From: CAWGJF01 sp963822905
GTDB taxonomy: Bacteria; Bacteroidota; Ignavibacteria; Ignavibacteriales; Ignavibacteriaceae
Direction: 5' to 3'
Assembly: GCA_963822905.1 (NCBI GenBank)
Contig: CAWGJF010000007.1
Span: forward strand, 345,346-409,345
DNA length: 64,000 nt
Both the position numbers and the translations under genes were made by a program. Each line of letters begins with the position of its first letter. The first letter of the stretch is position 1. The notes beneath the pieces were generated by a model, which was not told the DNA's origin, searched no databases, and was given only the letters and a program-made list of their open reading frames with translations. This document shows positions 8,056 to 18,015 of the stretch, one piece after another.

Positions 8056-10530
8056 ATGAGATATCCTTACGCAGAAATAGAAGAGAAATGGCAGAAATTC
8101 TGGGAAGAAAAACAGGTTTTCAAGACTGATTTTTCCAAAACAGAAAAGAAGCTTTACCACTTAAACATGTTTATTTACCCGTCTGGTGCAAAACTGCATA
8201 CCGGGCATTGGTATCATTACGGACCTTCCGACAGCTGGGCTCGTCATAAAAAATTAAAAGGCTACAATGTTTTTGAACCTATGGGTTACGACGCATTCGG
8301 ACTTCCTGCGGAAAATTATGCAATCAAAACTGGAATTCATCCTCAGGACAGCACACTAAAAAATATTGCAGACATAAAATCCCAATTAAAAAAAATGGGA
8401 TGTATGTATGATTGGCAGGCAGAGTTGATGACGTGCGCTCCTGAATACTACAAATGGAACCAGTGGCTCTTTCTTCAGCTTTACAAAAAAGGTCTGGCAT
8501 ACAGAAAAAAAGCTCCCGTTAATTGGTGCCCGAATGATCAAACAGTTCTTGCAAATGAGCAGGTGCTTGCGGATGGAACCTGCGAAAGATGCGGTACAAC
8601 TGTTGTCCAGAAAAATCTTTCCCAATGGTTTTTTAAGATTACAGATTATGCGGAAGAACTCTTACAGGGTTTGGATAAAATTAATTGGCCGGATAAAACA
8701 AAATTGATGCAGCGAAACTGGATCGGCAAAAGTGTCGGTGCTGAGGTTGATTTTAATGTACCTGATAGTAATGATACAATTAAAATTTTTACAACTCGAC
8801 CCGATACACTTTTCGGTGCAACGTATATGGTTCTTGCGCCTGAACATCCGCTTGTTGATAAGCTTACAACTGAAGAAAACAAAACAAGAATCGAAGAGTA
8901 TAAAGAATCGATAAAAAGTTTAACTGAAATTGAAAGAACTTCTACAGTAAAAGAAAAAACCGGGGTGTGCACAGGTGCTTATGCTATCAACCCTGTGAAC
9001 AATAAAAAGATTCCTATCTGGATTGCAGATTATGTTCTTCTCACCTATGGAACTGGAGCAATTATGGCTGTGCCGGGGCAGGATGAAAGAGATTGGGAAT
9101 TTGCAGAGAAGTTTGATCTGCCAATAATCAGAACAGTTCAGCCTTCGGAAGGTTTTGATGGGAAAGCATTTCTCGGAGATGGTCCGGCAATCAACAGTGA
9201 TTTTCTTAATGGACTTTTTGTTGATGATGCAAAAAAGAAAATCATCAAGTGGCTTGAAGAGACTCGCCTGCCGGATAAGCAGGAAGGAATTGGTAAAGCA
9301 ACAATAAATTATCGTTTGAGAGATTGGCTGATTTCACGACAAAGATATTGGGGAACCCCGATCCCGGTTATTCATTGTGAAAAATGCGGTGAAGTTCCCA
9401 TTGATGAAAAAGATTTACCTGTCATTTTACCTTACGATGTTGATTTTAAACTTGGCGGCGAATCACCTTTAGCACGAAATGTAAAATATATTAATGTTAA
9501 ATGTCCAAAATGTGGAAGCAACGCAAAACGCGATCCCGATACGATGGATACTTTTGTTGATTCATCATGGTATTATTTCAGATTTCTAAATCCAGCTTTT
9601 AGTGAGTCAATGTTTGATAAAAAACTTGCCGATAACTGGACACCAGTGGATCAGTATGTCGGTGGAGCAGAACACGCAACAATGCATCTACTTTATGCAA
9701 GATTTATTCACAAGTTTATCCGTGATATCGGCTTAACAAACAGTGATGAACCGTTTACAAATTTACTTCACCAGGGAACGATTACGAACGCTGGAGCAAA
9801 GATGTCTAAATCAAAAGGCAATGTTGTTAACCCTGATGAATTTACAAGCAAATTCGGTTCAGATGTATTCAGATTGTACTTAATGTTTATGGGTCCCTAC
9901 GAAATGGGTGGTGATTGGAGCGACAAAGGAATTTCCGGAACTGACCGATTCGTTAACCGCATTTATGATCTTTTTAATGAATATAAAAATCTTATAAATG
10001 AAGTTAACCTAAAAGAAAAATATGAATTAATTTCACTTTCAGAACCAGAGAAATTTGTTTACAGGAAAACGAATCAGACTCTAAAAAAAGTTGATGAAGA
10101 GATTGGTAATTTCCGTTTTAATACTGCAATTGCTGCACTAATGGAACTGTTAAATAATCTGAAAGATCTTAAAAGCTGTTCAAAGGAAATCCAGGCATAC
10201 ATTCTTAGCAGACTTGTCCTAATGATCGCACCGCTTTCACCACATCTTGCTGAAGAATGTTGGGAAATGATAGGAAATCAAGAATCGCTTTTCCAAAATC
10301 CGTTCTGGTTTGATCCTGATCCTGAAGCACTAATTGAGGATTCTATAAATATTGCTGTGCAGGTAAACGGAAAACTGCGTAACACAATTGCAATTGCCTT
10401 TGACAGTAACCAGGATGATGTGAAGCAATTGGTTTTTGCTGATGATAAAGTAACAAAGTTCACTGAAGGTAAAACCATCGTTAAAGAAATTTTTGTAAAA
10501 AATAAAATTTATAACATAGTAGTGAAATAA
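8056..10530 (+). CDS. leuS: Leucyl-tRNA synthetase
   Basis: This class I synthetase charges tRNA-Leu. With the ATG at 8056 it has 824 residues and opens MRYPYAEIEEKWQKFW, as is usual. The frame continues upstream to a TTG at 7996, but that stretch overlaps the likely promoter. The HIGH motif reads HTGH (residues 48-51). The CP1 editing domain occupies roughly 220-420 (TTRPDTLFGATYMVLAPEH; TGAIMAVPGQDERDWEFA). The KMSKS loop is at 582-586. A CxxC zinc motif is seen at CEKCGEVP, with a second CPKCG, and the C-terminal anticodon domain is complete. It is followed 11 bp later by serS and probably cotranscribed. Confidence 0.97.
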   Translation: MRYPYAEIEEKWQKFWEEKQVFKTDFSKTEKKLYHLNMFIYPSGAKLHTGHWYHYGPSDSWARHKKLKGYNVFEPMGYDAFGLPAENYAIKTGIHPQDSTLKNIADIKSQLKKMGCMYDWQAELMTCAPEYYKWNQWLFLQLYKKGLAYRKKAPVNWCPNDQTVLANEQVLADGTCERCGTTVVQKNLSQWFFKITDYAEELLQGLDKINWPDKTKLMQRNWIGKSVGAEVDFNVPDSNDTIKIFTTRPDTLFGATYMVLAPEHPLVDKLTTEENKTRIEEYKESIKSLTEIERTSTVKEKTGVCTGAYAINPVNNKKIPIWIADYVLLTYGTGAIMAVPGQDERDWEFAEKFDLPIIRTVQPSEGFDGKAFLGDGPAINSDFLNGLFVDDAKKKIIKWLEETRLPDKQEGIGKATINYRLRDWLISRQRYWGTPIPVIHCEKCGEVPIDEKDLPVILPYDVDFKLGGESPLARNVKYINVKCPKCGSNAKRDPDTMDTFVDSSWYYFRFLNPAFSESMFDKKLADNWTPVDQYVGGAEHATMHLLYARFIHKFIRDIGLTNSDEPFTNLLHQGTITNAGAKMSKSKGNVVNPDEFTSKFGSDVFRLYLMFMGPYEMGGDWSDKGISGTDRFVNRIYDLFNEYKNLINEVNLKEKYELISLSEPEKFVYRKTNQTLKKVDEEIGNFRFNTAIAALMELLNNLKDLKSCSKEIQAYILSRLVLMIAPLSPHLAEECWEMIGNQESLFQNPFWFDPDPEALIEDSINIAVQVNGKLRNTIAIAFDSNQDDVKQLVFADDKVTKFTEGKTIVKEIFVKNKIYNIVVK

Positions 10531-10541
10531 GGTTTTATTGA

Positions 10542-11819
10542 ATGCTTGATTTAAAATTTATACGTGAAAACCCTGAGCTTGTAAAACAGGGCATCAAAAA
10601 CAAAAATGAAAAAGATACTGTCGATGATGTTCTGAGACTTGATGAAGAAAGACGCACTTTAATTGTGCAAACTGATGAACTCAAGGCAAAACGCAACCAG
10701 GTTTCTTCCAAAGTTCCGCAAATGAAAAAAGCTGGTGAAGACACAACTAAAGTTCTTGCAGAAATGAAACAGGTTTCTGATCAGATTACAGATTTAGATA
10801 CAAAACTGAAATCTGTTGAAGAAGAAGTTGAAAAACTTTTATTATTTATTCCAAATATGCCTCATACTTCAGTTCCTGTCGGAAAATCTGCTGCTGAAAA
10901 TGTTGAAATAAAACAATGGCTGGCGGAAGGATTTTCATTCAAACAAGAGAAAAAGTTTTTGGATCACACTGAACTGGGGAAAAAATTAGGGATACTTGAT
11001 TTTGAACGCGGCGCAAAAATTTCCGGATCGGGATTTCCGGTTTATATTGGAAAGGGCGCAACTCTTGAACGGGCACTAATAAATTATATGCTTGATGTTC
11101 ATATCAATCAGCATAACTATACAGAAGTTCTTCCTCCGTTTCTTGTAAACAAAGAATCGATGCTGGGAACAGGACAGCTTCCTAAAATGGAAGAAGATAT
11201 GTATACAATTGAAAAAGATGGACTCTACCCGATTCCAACGGCAGAAGTTCCGATTACAAACCTTCATCGTGATGAAATGCTTAGTGGAAAAGATTTACCG
11301 ATACGTTATGTAGGTTATTCAGCTTGCTTCAGAAGAGAGGCAGGCTCTTATGGAAAAGAAGCAAAAGGATTTTTGCGGGTCCATCAATTTAATAAAGTTG
11401 AAATGGTAAAAATTGTTAAGCCGGAAACTTCATTTGACGAGCTTGAAAAACTTGTTAAAGATGCTGAGGATATTCTTCAGGCCTTGAAAGTTCCTTATAG
11501 AATTTTGATGCTTTGCACGGGTGATTTGAGTTTTAGTGCAGCTAAATGTTACGATATTGAAACGTGGTCTCCCGCTGAAAATAAATGGCTTGAGGCTTCT
11601 TCCTGTAGTAATTTTGAGGATTTCCAGGCAAGACGGGCGAAAATTCGTTTTAAAAGAGAGGGAGAAAAAAAGCCGGAATTTGTTCACACATTAAATGGTT
11701 CAGGTCTTGCGACAAGTAGACTTATGGTATCTTTACTCGAAAATAACCAGACTGACGAGGGAACCATTAAAGTTCCTGAAGTATTGCAAAAATATACTAA
11801 CTTTAATATTATTGATTAG
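10542..11819 (+). CDS. serS: Seryl-tRNA synthetase
   Basis: The 425-residue class II synthetase has the usual N-terminal tRNA-binding coiled coil (about 25-105, rich in K/E/L). The core contains motif 2 (SACFRREAGSYGKEAKG) and motif 3 (LNGSGLATSRLMVSLLENNQ). Length and order are normal for the family. It starts 11 bp after leuS on the same strand, forming a two-gene synthetase unit; the next gene begins 84 bp further. Confidence 0.97.
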   Translation: MLDLKFIRENPELVKQGIKNKNEKDTVDDVLRLDEERRTLIVQTDELKAKRNQVSSKVPQMKKAGEDTTKVLAEMKQVSDQITDLDTKLKSVEEEVEKLLLFIPNMPHTSVPVGKSAAENVEIKQWLAEGFSFKQEKKFLDHTELGKKLGILDFERGAKISGSGFPVYIGKGATLERALINYMLDVHINQHNYTEVLPPFLVNKESMLGTGQLPKMEEDMYTIEKDGLYPIPTAEVPITNLHRDEMLSGKDLPIRYVGYSACFRREAGSYGKEAKGFLRVHQFNKVEMVKIVKPETSFDELEKLVKDAEDILQALKVPYRILMLCTGDLSFSAAKCYDIETWSPAENKWLEASSCSNFEDFQARRAKIRFKREGEKKPEFVHTLNGSGLATSRLMVSLLENNQTDEGTIKVPEVLQKYTNFNIID

Positions 11820-11903
11820 GCTCACACAACTAATCGTTGATATTGTTCAATAGACTAATCTTTGGTAAAATGCCATTCACATTTTTAGAATCAATTTACC
11901 CTG

Positions 11904-13772
11904 ATGAAAAATCTTTTCACTTTAAAAAAATATTTTGTTCGTTATAAAAAGAAGTTATTCTTCGGAATTATTTTCATAATACTTTCGAATATAGGTTCGG
12001 TTTATATCCCCCTTTTACTTAAAGATTCCATTGATACTCTTCAATCAAAAGCAAACCAGGAAGAAACTATAAAAGACTCTATAAACACCCTCAGGAAACA
12101 ATTAGCTAATCAACCTGCATTACAGGATTCAATAGATAAGTTTCAAAGCAAAATAAAAAAAATAAATTCTGCCAGCAGTGACCAACTTTTTAAATATGCC
12201 TTGTGGATTGTTGGAGCAGCATTGTTTGCGGGATTATTCCGGTTTTTGATAAGACAAACAATCATAGTTGTTTCAAGAGAAATTGAATATGATCTTCGTG
12301 GTGATTTCTGGAAACACATTCAAAAACTACCGCTGCGGTATTTTCAGAATACATCAACCGGCAATATTATGGCGCATGCAACCAATGATATAAATGCTGT
12401 CCGATCATTTCTGGGTCCCGCAGTTATGTATTCCATCGATACTTCGATCCGGCTGGTAATTGTTCTTGGTATTATGTTTTCATTGAATGTAACCTTGACT
12501 ATTTACACTCTTCTTCCACTTCCACTTCTTTCATGGTTTGTTTGGAAAATAGGGAAGCTGATACACGAGAAATTCACAAAAATTCAAGAGAAGTTTGCTG
12601 ACTTGACTACGATGGCGCAGGAGAATTTTTCCGGAATCAGGGTTATTAAATCCTATATACGTGAAAGCAACGAGATTGAAAGATATGCTAACGAAAGTAA
12701 AAATTATCTCGGCTTAAATATGAACCTGGTTAAAGTTCAGGCTTTAATAATGCCCTTGTTGATTTTAATTATGGGTTTGTCTTCTATCATCGTGATCTGG
12801 TATGGCGGAACGCAGGTAATTCAAAACCATTTAACACTCGGTGAAATAGCTGCTTTTGTTGTTTACCTGGGAATGCTTATCTGGCCAATAATTGCTGTTG
12901 GCTGGGTGATAAATATCATTCAGCAGGGTGAAGCAAGTATGAAAAGATTGAATAAAATATTTTCTGAGCCATATGAAATTGATGATTCAGGTAAAACCGA
13001 AGAATCAATTCTAGATATTAAAGGTGAAATAGAATTTAATAATGTATCCTTCCGTTATTCAGAGAACCTTCCGCACATTTTAAAAAATATTAATTTAAAA
13101 ATTCCCAAAGGTTCAACATTAGCTGTAATGGGATTTACCGGTTCAGGCAAAACTTCTTTTGTAAATCTTCTCCCCAGGTTATACGACTGCACAGATGGTG
13201 AATTATTAATTGATGGTAAAAATGTAAAAAATATTCCTATAGATATTTTAAGAACAAAAGTTGGATTGGTCCAGCAGGAATCATTTCTTTTTTCGGATAC
13301 CATTTTAAATAATATTGGATACGGATTGAGAGAAGTTGAGGAAAACAGAATCCGTGAAGTTTCTGAAATTGCGCAATTCGATAAAGAAGTCGAATCTTTT
13401 CCTGAAGGATATAAAACCATAGTAGGTGAAAGAGGAATAACTTTTTCGGGTGGACAAAAACAAAGAGCATGTCTTGCACGTGCGCTTGCAATTGATCCTA
13501 GCATACTAATACTTGATGATACTTTTTCTGCGGTAGATACAAAAACCGAGGAAGATATTTTGAAAAGCCTTAAAAAATTTATGAAAGACAGAACCAGTTT
13601 AATAATTAGTCACAGAATTTCAACTGTTAAAGATGCTGATAACATAATAGTTCTTTCAGATGGCAAAATTGCAGAATCAGGAAAACATGAAGATTTGGTT
13701 GCGCTTGGCGGAATTTATTCTGAATTACATTACAAACAATTACTCGAAAAAGAACTGGAAGAATTGAGCTAA
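11904..13772 (+). CDS. ABC exporter half-transporter with degenerate catalytic site (subunit A)
   Basis: This is a fused TM-ATPase of 622 residues with six helices, then a nucleotide-binding domain. Walker A is GFTGSGKTS near 410, and the signature FSGGQKQR is canonical. Walker B ends Asp538-Asp539 (LILDDTFSAVD), so the catalytic glutamate is replaced by aspartate. The first external loop carries a polar, coiled-coil-like insert of about 70 residues (about 40-95, LQSK/LRKQLANQ/FQSKIKK) that is absent from the partner. The partner gene starts 3 bp later. The pair fits heterodimeric exporters such as TM287/288 or BmrCD, where one of two ATP sites is inactive. The substrate (lipid, drug or peptide) cannot be read from the sequence. 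Confidence 0.9.
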   Translation: MKNLFTLKKYFVRYKKKLFFGIIFIILSNIGSVYIPLLLKDSIDTLQSKANQEETIKDSINTLRKQLANQPALQDSIDKFQSKIKKINSASSDQLFKYALWIVGAALFAGLFRFLIRQTIIVVSREIEYDLRGDFWKHIQKLPLRYFQNTSTGNIMAHATNDINAVRSFLGPAVMYSIDTSIRLVIVLGIMFSLNVTLTIYTLLPLPLLSWFVWKIGKLIHEKFTKIQEKFADLTTMAQENFSGIRVIKSYIRESNEIERYANESKNYLGLNMNLVKVQALIMPLLILIMGLSSIIVIWYGGTQVIQNHLTLGEIAAFVVYLGMLIWPIIAVGWVINIIQQGEASMKRLNKIFSEPYEIDDSGKTEESILDIKGEIEFNNVSFRYSENLPHILKNINLKIPKGSTLAVMGFTGSGKTSFVNLLPRLYDCTDGELLIDGKNVKNIPIDILRTKVGLVQQESFLFSDTILNNIGYGLREVEENRIREVSEIAQFDKEVESFPEGYKTIVGERGITFSGGQKQRACLARALAIDPSILILDDTFSAVDTKTEEDILKSLKKFMKDRTSLIISHRISTVKDADNIIVLSDGKIAESGKHEDLVALGGIYSELHYKQLLEKELEELS

Positions 13773-13775
13773 AAT

Positions 13776-15566
13776 ATGCCGAATGATTACCACAGTGAAG
13801 ACGAAATTTTAGGGAAAGCCTACGATTCGCGTTTGATGAAACGTCTGCTTGGTTACGTAAAACCTTATAAACATTATGTAATTTTTGCTATTCTTCTTAA
13901 TGTTATCGTTTCAGGTCTAGGACCAGTGCGACCAATATTGACAAAGATCGCGATTGATGATTATATAGCGAACTCGGATTACAATGGTTTAATGTTAATT
14001 GGGATGTTGTTATTAGGCTCACTGATTTTCCAGGCAGTGATTCAATATTATCTTACCTATTATACCCAATACCTTGGACAAAAAATTCTTTTCGATTTAA
14101 GAACTCAAATTTTTAATCATATTCAAAAACTTGCGCTAAAGTTTTTTGATAAAACTCCGATTGGAAGAATTGTAACAAGGGCAACGAATGATGTTGAAGC
14201 TTTGGGTGAACTTTTTTCTTCCGGCATTGTTATGGTTTTCAGCGATATTTTTATCATCGTCTGGATTCTTGCTTTTATGTTTTTTTTGGACATCCCTCTT
14301 TCACTTGTTACTCTTTCTGTGTTACCCGTTCTGATTTATGGTACTTTTCTATTTAGAAAAAAAGTAAGAGAAAGTTATCGTGATGTCCGACTTCACCTTG
14401 CAAGATTAAATTCCTACATGCAGGAACATGTAACCGGTATGAGTGTTGTCCAGATTTTCAATAAACAAAAATCAGAATTCAAGAAATTTTCAAAAATAAA
14501 TAATGATTACCGGACTGCAAATGTAAAATCTGTATTCTACTATGCAATCTTTTATCCTAGTGTGGAAATACTCAGTTCAATTGCAATCGGTTTGATCATT
14601 TGGTATGGAGGTGGTGAAACTATACAGGCAGCGACGACAGTTGGAACTTTATTTGCATTTATTCAGTTCACAGAAATGTTTTTCAGACCGATCCGTGATC
14701 TTTCAGAAAAATATAATATTATGCAGACAGCAATGGCTTCATCAGAAAGAATTTTTAAACTTCTCGATAATCAAACTTTTATACATAATGCAGATCTTCC
14801 TTCTAAATTAGGTAATATTAAAGGTAAGATTGATTTCAAAAATGTCTGGTTTGCTTATAATGGTGATGATTATGTTTTAAAGGATATTAATTTTTCGATC
14901 AATCCCGGGGAAACAGTTGCCATTGTAGGTCACACCGGTGCCGGAAAAACAAGTACGATTAATATCCTAACAAGATTTTATGATATTCAGAAAGGAAAAA
15001 TTTCACTTGATGGAATTGATATTTCAACAATTGATAAAGATGATTTGAGAAAACATATTTCTTTGGTATTACAAGATGTATTTTTGTTTTCAGGAACAAT
15101 TGAATCCAATATCAGTTTGAATAATCCGGATATTAGTTTTGAAAGGATAAAAAAAGCTGCGGAAATAGTTGGTGCCGATAAATTTATAATGGAATTACCG
15201 AATCAATATCAGGAACCAGTAAAAGAAAGAGGAGCAACATTGAGTGTCGGGCAGAAACAATTAATTTCTTTTGCCAGGGCATTAGCGTACGACCCGCAAA
15301 TATTAATACTTGATGAAGCAACCTCCAGTGTTGACACAGAAACTGAATATTTAATCCAAAATGCGATAGAAAAGCTGCTAGTTGGAAGAACAGCGATTGT
15401 AATTGCACACCGACTATCAACTATTCAAAATGCTGATAAGATTATTGTCCTTCACAAAGGAGAAATAAGGGAAACAGGAAATCATCAACAACTACTTGCA
15501 AAACGTGGAATTTATTATAAATTATACCAGCTACAATATAAAGATCAGGAAATTCTGACTTCCTGA
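13776..15566 (+). CDS. ABC exporter half-transporter, catalytic partner (subunit B)
   Basis: The 596-residue half-transporter has six N-terminal helices and an ATPase domain. Walker A is GHTGAGKTST near 385 and Walker B is ILILDEATSSVD with the catalytic Glu intact. The H-loop is VIAHRLST. Its signature reads LSVGQ (489-493), with Val491 in place of the usual Gly. The altered signature pairs in the dimer with the Asp-containing Walker B of the upstream subunit, so both defects fall in the same composite site. The arrangement supports an obligate heterodimer. It is translationally close to subunit A (3 bp gap) and followed 30 bp later by fbp. Confidence 0.9.
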   Translation: MPNDYHSEDEILGKAYDSRLMKRLLGYVKPYKHYVIFAILLNVIVSGLGPVRPILTKIAIDDYIANSDYNGLMLIGMLLLGSLIFQAVIQYYLTYYTQYLGQKILFDLRTQIFNHIQKLALKFFDKTPIGRIVTRATNDVEALGELFSSGIVMVFSDIFIIVWILAFMFFLDIPLSLVTLSVLPVLIYGTFLFRKKVRESYRDVRLHLARLNSYMQEHVTGMSVVQIFNKQKSEFKKFSKINNDYRTANVKSVFYYAIFYPSVEILSSIAIGLIIWYGGGETIQAATTVGTLFAFIQFTEMFFRPIRDLSEKYNIMQTAMASSERIFKLLDNQTFIHNADLPSKLGNIKGKIDFKNVWFAYNGDDYVLKDINFSINPGETVAIVGHTGAGKTSTINILTRFYDIQKGKISLDGIDISTIDKDDLRKHISLVLQDVFLFSGTIESNISLNNPDISFERIKKAAEIVGADKFIMELPNQYQEPVKERGATLSVGQKQLISFARALAYDPQILILDEATSSVDTETEYLIQNAIEKLLVGRTAIVIAHRLSTIQNADKIIVLHKGEIRETGNHQQLLAKRGIYYKLYQLQYKDQEILTS

Positions 15567-15596
15567 ATTCACTTCAACAAAACGGGAGAGAGAAAA

Positions 15597-16619
15597 ATGC
15601 CTCAGATAAAATTCATGACCCTAGCCCGCCACATCGTAGAAGAAGAAAGAAAATTCCCACAAGCTACAGGCGAACTTTCAACATTACTGCATGATCTTTC
15701 ACTTGCAGCGAAAGTGATTTCACTTGAAGTCAACAAGGCAGGACTTGCAGATATTCTCGGTTTCACCGGTGATAATAATATTCACGGTGAACAGGTAAAA
15801 AAACTTGATATTTTTGCTCACGACATGATGGTTCGAGCAATGGATCATGGTGGTCATCTTTGTGTAATGGGCTCGGAAGAAGAAGATGATATAATTCCGA
15901 TCCCGGAACAATTTAAAATTGGAAAATATGTTCTATTATTTGATCCACTGGATGGTTCCTCCAACATTGACGCAAATGTAAGTATTGGAACAATTTTTTC
16001 AATTTACAGAAGAGTAACTCCTGACGGTCATAGTGGTACAATGGAAGATTGTTTGCAGCGTGGTGTTAAACAGGTTGCGGCCGGGTATATAATCTATGGA
16101 TCAAGTACAATTTTTGTTTACACAGCAGGTCAGGGAGTTCATGCTTTTACTCTTGACCCGGCATTTGGAGAATTTATTCTTTCGCATACTAATATTCAAA
16201 TACCAAAAAAAGGAAAAATATATAGCATTAATGAAGGTAACTATCTTTATTGGCATCCGGGTTTAAAAAGCTATATTAAATATTTGCAGGAAGAAGACTT
16301 GGAAACCGAACGCCCATATTCCGGCAGATATATAGGATCCATGGTTGCAGATATTCACAGGAACATGCTTTATGGCGGAATTTTTATGTACCCCTCCGAT
16401 TCAAGACATCCTAATGGCAAACTTAGACTTCAGTACGAGTGCAACCCGTTAGCTTTTATTGTAGAGCAAGCAGGCGGAAGGGCTTCAAATGGCAAAATAA
16501 GGATAATGGAGATTCAACCAGAAAAACTTCACCAGAGGGTACCCATATATATAGGCAGTGAAGAAGATGTAAAAGTTGTTGAAAAATTTATAGCTGAAGC
16601 TGAAAAGGTATTTAAATAA
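15597..16619 (+). CDS. fbp: Fructose-1,6-bisphosphatase, class 1
   Basis: The 340-residue enzyme removes the C1 phosphate of fructose-1,6-bisphosphate in gluconeogenesis. Metal-site motifs are present: GSEEEDDII (about 93-101) and LFDPLDGSSNIDANVSIGT (about 114-132). So are the substrate loop YSGRYIGSMVADIHRN and the C-terminal LRLQYECNPLAFIVEQAGG. The N-terminus (TLARHIVEEERKFPQATGEL) matches the AMP-binding helix region of class 1 enzymes. A purine-rich GGGAGAGAG precedes the ATG by a few bases. It is the last gene of the plus-strand run before a convergent small gene. Confidence 0.96.
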   Translation: MPQIKFMTLARHIVEEERKFPQATGELSTLLHDLSLAAKVISLEVNKAGLADILGFTGDNNIHGEQVKKLDIFAHDMMVRAMDHGGHLCVMGSEEEDDIIPIPEQFKIGKYVLLFDPLDGSSNIDANVSIGTIFSIYRRVTPDGHSGTMEDCLQRGVKQVAAGYIIYGSSTIFVYTAGQGVHAFTLDPAFGEFILSHTNIQIPKKGKIYSINEGNYLYWHPGLKSYIKYLQEEDLETERPYSGRYIGSMVADIHRNMLYGGIFMYPSDSRHPNGKLRLQYECNPLAFIVEQAGGRASNGKIRIMEIQPEKLHQRVPIYIGSEEDVKVVEKFIAEAEKVFK

Positions 16620-16649
16620 ATCTTTAGAAGATTTATTGCTTCTTATAAA

Positions 16650-16916
16650 TTAAGATTTTATTGCCTGGATTCCGTCAGAAATTTTTCCGGCAAGCTCTTG
16701 TTCACTGATACCAGTAATTCTTATTTTCAAACTATTTAATAGTACCTGTGGAGAATCCCCCTCACCCTGCAGGTATTTAAATAAACCAAAGCCGAGCCGG
16801 CTTCTGTCGTTTGTAATCGGAATATTATCTGCGAACGATTCAACCAGGTTATAAACTTTTTTTTCAATTGATGACTCAGGAAATTCTTTTGTTCCCGGTG
16901 ATGGTAATGTCGTCAT
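16650..16916 (-). CDS. Small hypothetical protein (88 aa)
   Basis: An ATG-initiated minus-strand frame of 88 codons fills the gap between fbp and the GT9 gene. The product is soluble with no signal peptide or membrane segment, with acidic and amphipathic stretches (KKVYNLVESFADNIP; LNSLKIRITGISEQELAGKI). I do not recognise a family. It is convergent with fbp (30 bp) and divergent from the next gene (109 bp). The composition reads as a real protein rather than an antisense shadow, but support is only by position and composition. Confidence 0.5.
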   Translation of the reverse strand: MTTLPSPGTKEFPESSIEKKVYNLVESFADNIPITNDRSRLGFGLFKYLQGEGDSPQVLLNSLKIRITGISEQELAGKISDGIQAIKS

Positions 16917-17025
16917 ATTCTAGAAACCTTAAATTTATGACACTAAGTTACTCCCCTTTTATCAAAACTTCAATTATATTTTAATAATTCAAAATTCGAT
17001 ATTGTAAAAATATTGTGGATCAAGC

Positions 17026-18015
17026 TTGATTCTTGGTAGTGCTAAAAAAATCCTGATTATCCGCCTAAGCTCGCTCGGTGATATTTTACTATGCACACCG
17101 CTAATTAGGTCGATAAAAAAGAAAAATCCTGATTCTCAAATCGATTTCATTCTGCGGGAAAGCTATGAAGATTTGTTGAAGTTGAATTTATATATTACAA
17201 ATATTTATAAATATGATGAAAGCGGTTATGTTGTTCAAAGTCTGATAAATTCAGTAATATCGGAGAAATATGATTTAATCATAGACCTGCAAAATAATAT
17301 CAGGTCCAGATGGATTACCCGGATTGCTAAAGTTCCGGTTGTAAAATTTAACAAACATCATTTTGATAAGTTTCTTCTGGTAAAATTTAAAATTAACAGG
17401 TTGAAAGATTCAGATCCAATCCCGGTTCGTTATGCAGAATCAATTGAAAATTTAGAACTTGATGACGAAGGCCTTGAATTAATAACTGATAAAACTCCGA
17501 GTACAGCATTGCAATCCGGATTAAATTGGATTGGCCTATGTCCGGGAGCAAAACATTTTACCAAAAGATGGCCTGCTGAAAATTATATCAGTCTTGGAAA
17601 ATTATTAAACGAAAACGGTTTTAAGATTGTCTTATTTGGTGGAATTCTGGATTCAGAGATTTGTTCAATAATTTCAAATGAGCTTAATGCACTTAACTTG
17701 TGTAACGAAAATGACATACTCCAAACTGCCGCTGATATGAAATTGTGTAAAGCTATTTATACAAACGACTCTGGATTAATGCATGCTGCAACTGCAGTCA
17801 AGGTTCCTGTAATTGCAATCTTCGGATCAACAGTAAAAGAATTTGGTTTCTTTCCTTATAATGCTAAAAGTATAGTGATTGAAAATGAGGGCTTATCTTG
17901 CAGACCTTGCACACATATTGGAAGAGAAAACTGTCCAAAGCAACATTTTAATTGTATGAAAGAAATTACTCCTCAATTAGCATTCGAAAAATTAAAAGAA
18001 CTTAAGATCAACTAA
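17026..18015 (+). CDS. Glycosyltransferase family 9 (heptosyltransferase-like)
   Basis: The 329-residue protein begins KKILIIRLSSLGDILLCTPL, the phosphate-binding start of GT9 enzymes that add heptose to LPS core. The C-terminal domain has CPGAKHFTKRWP, then NDSGLMHAATAVKVPVIAIFGST. A late cysteine cluster (CRPCTHIGRENCPKQHFNC) is frequent in WaaF-like members. No ATG is available: an in-frame TAA at 17005 leaves the TTG at 17026 as the only plausible start. The stop overlaps the kdtA start as TAATG, so the two are translationally coupled in LPS core assembly. Exact sugar unknown. Confidence 0.85.
   Translation: MILGSAKKILIIRLSSLGDILLCTPLIRSIKKKNPDSQIDFILRESYEDLLKLNLYITNIYKYDESGYVVQSLINSVISEKYDLIIDLQNNIRSRWITRIAKVPVVKFNKHHFDKFLLVKFKINRLKDSDPIPVRYAESIENLELDDEGLELITDKTPSTALQSGLNWIGLCPGAKHFTKRWPAENYISLGKLLNENGFKIVLFGGILDSEICSIISNELNALNLCNENDILQTAADMKLCKAIYTNDSGLMHAATAVKVPVIAIFGSTVKEFGFFPYNAKSIVIENEGLSCRPCTHIGRENCPKQHFNCMKEITPQLAFEKLKELKIN

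Noticed and set aside
11840..11870. TAATCTTTG as promoter for the ABC exporter
   Set aside because: The element has one base too many for TAnnTTTG, so it is not a consensus match.
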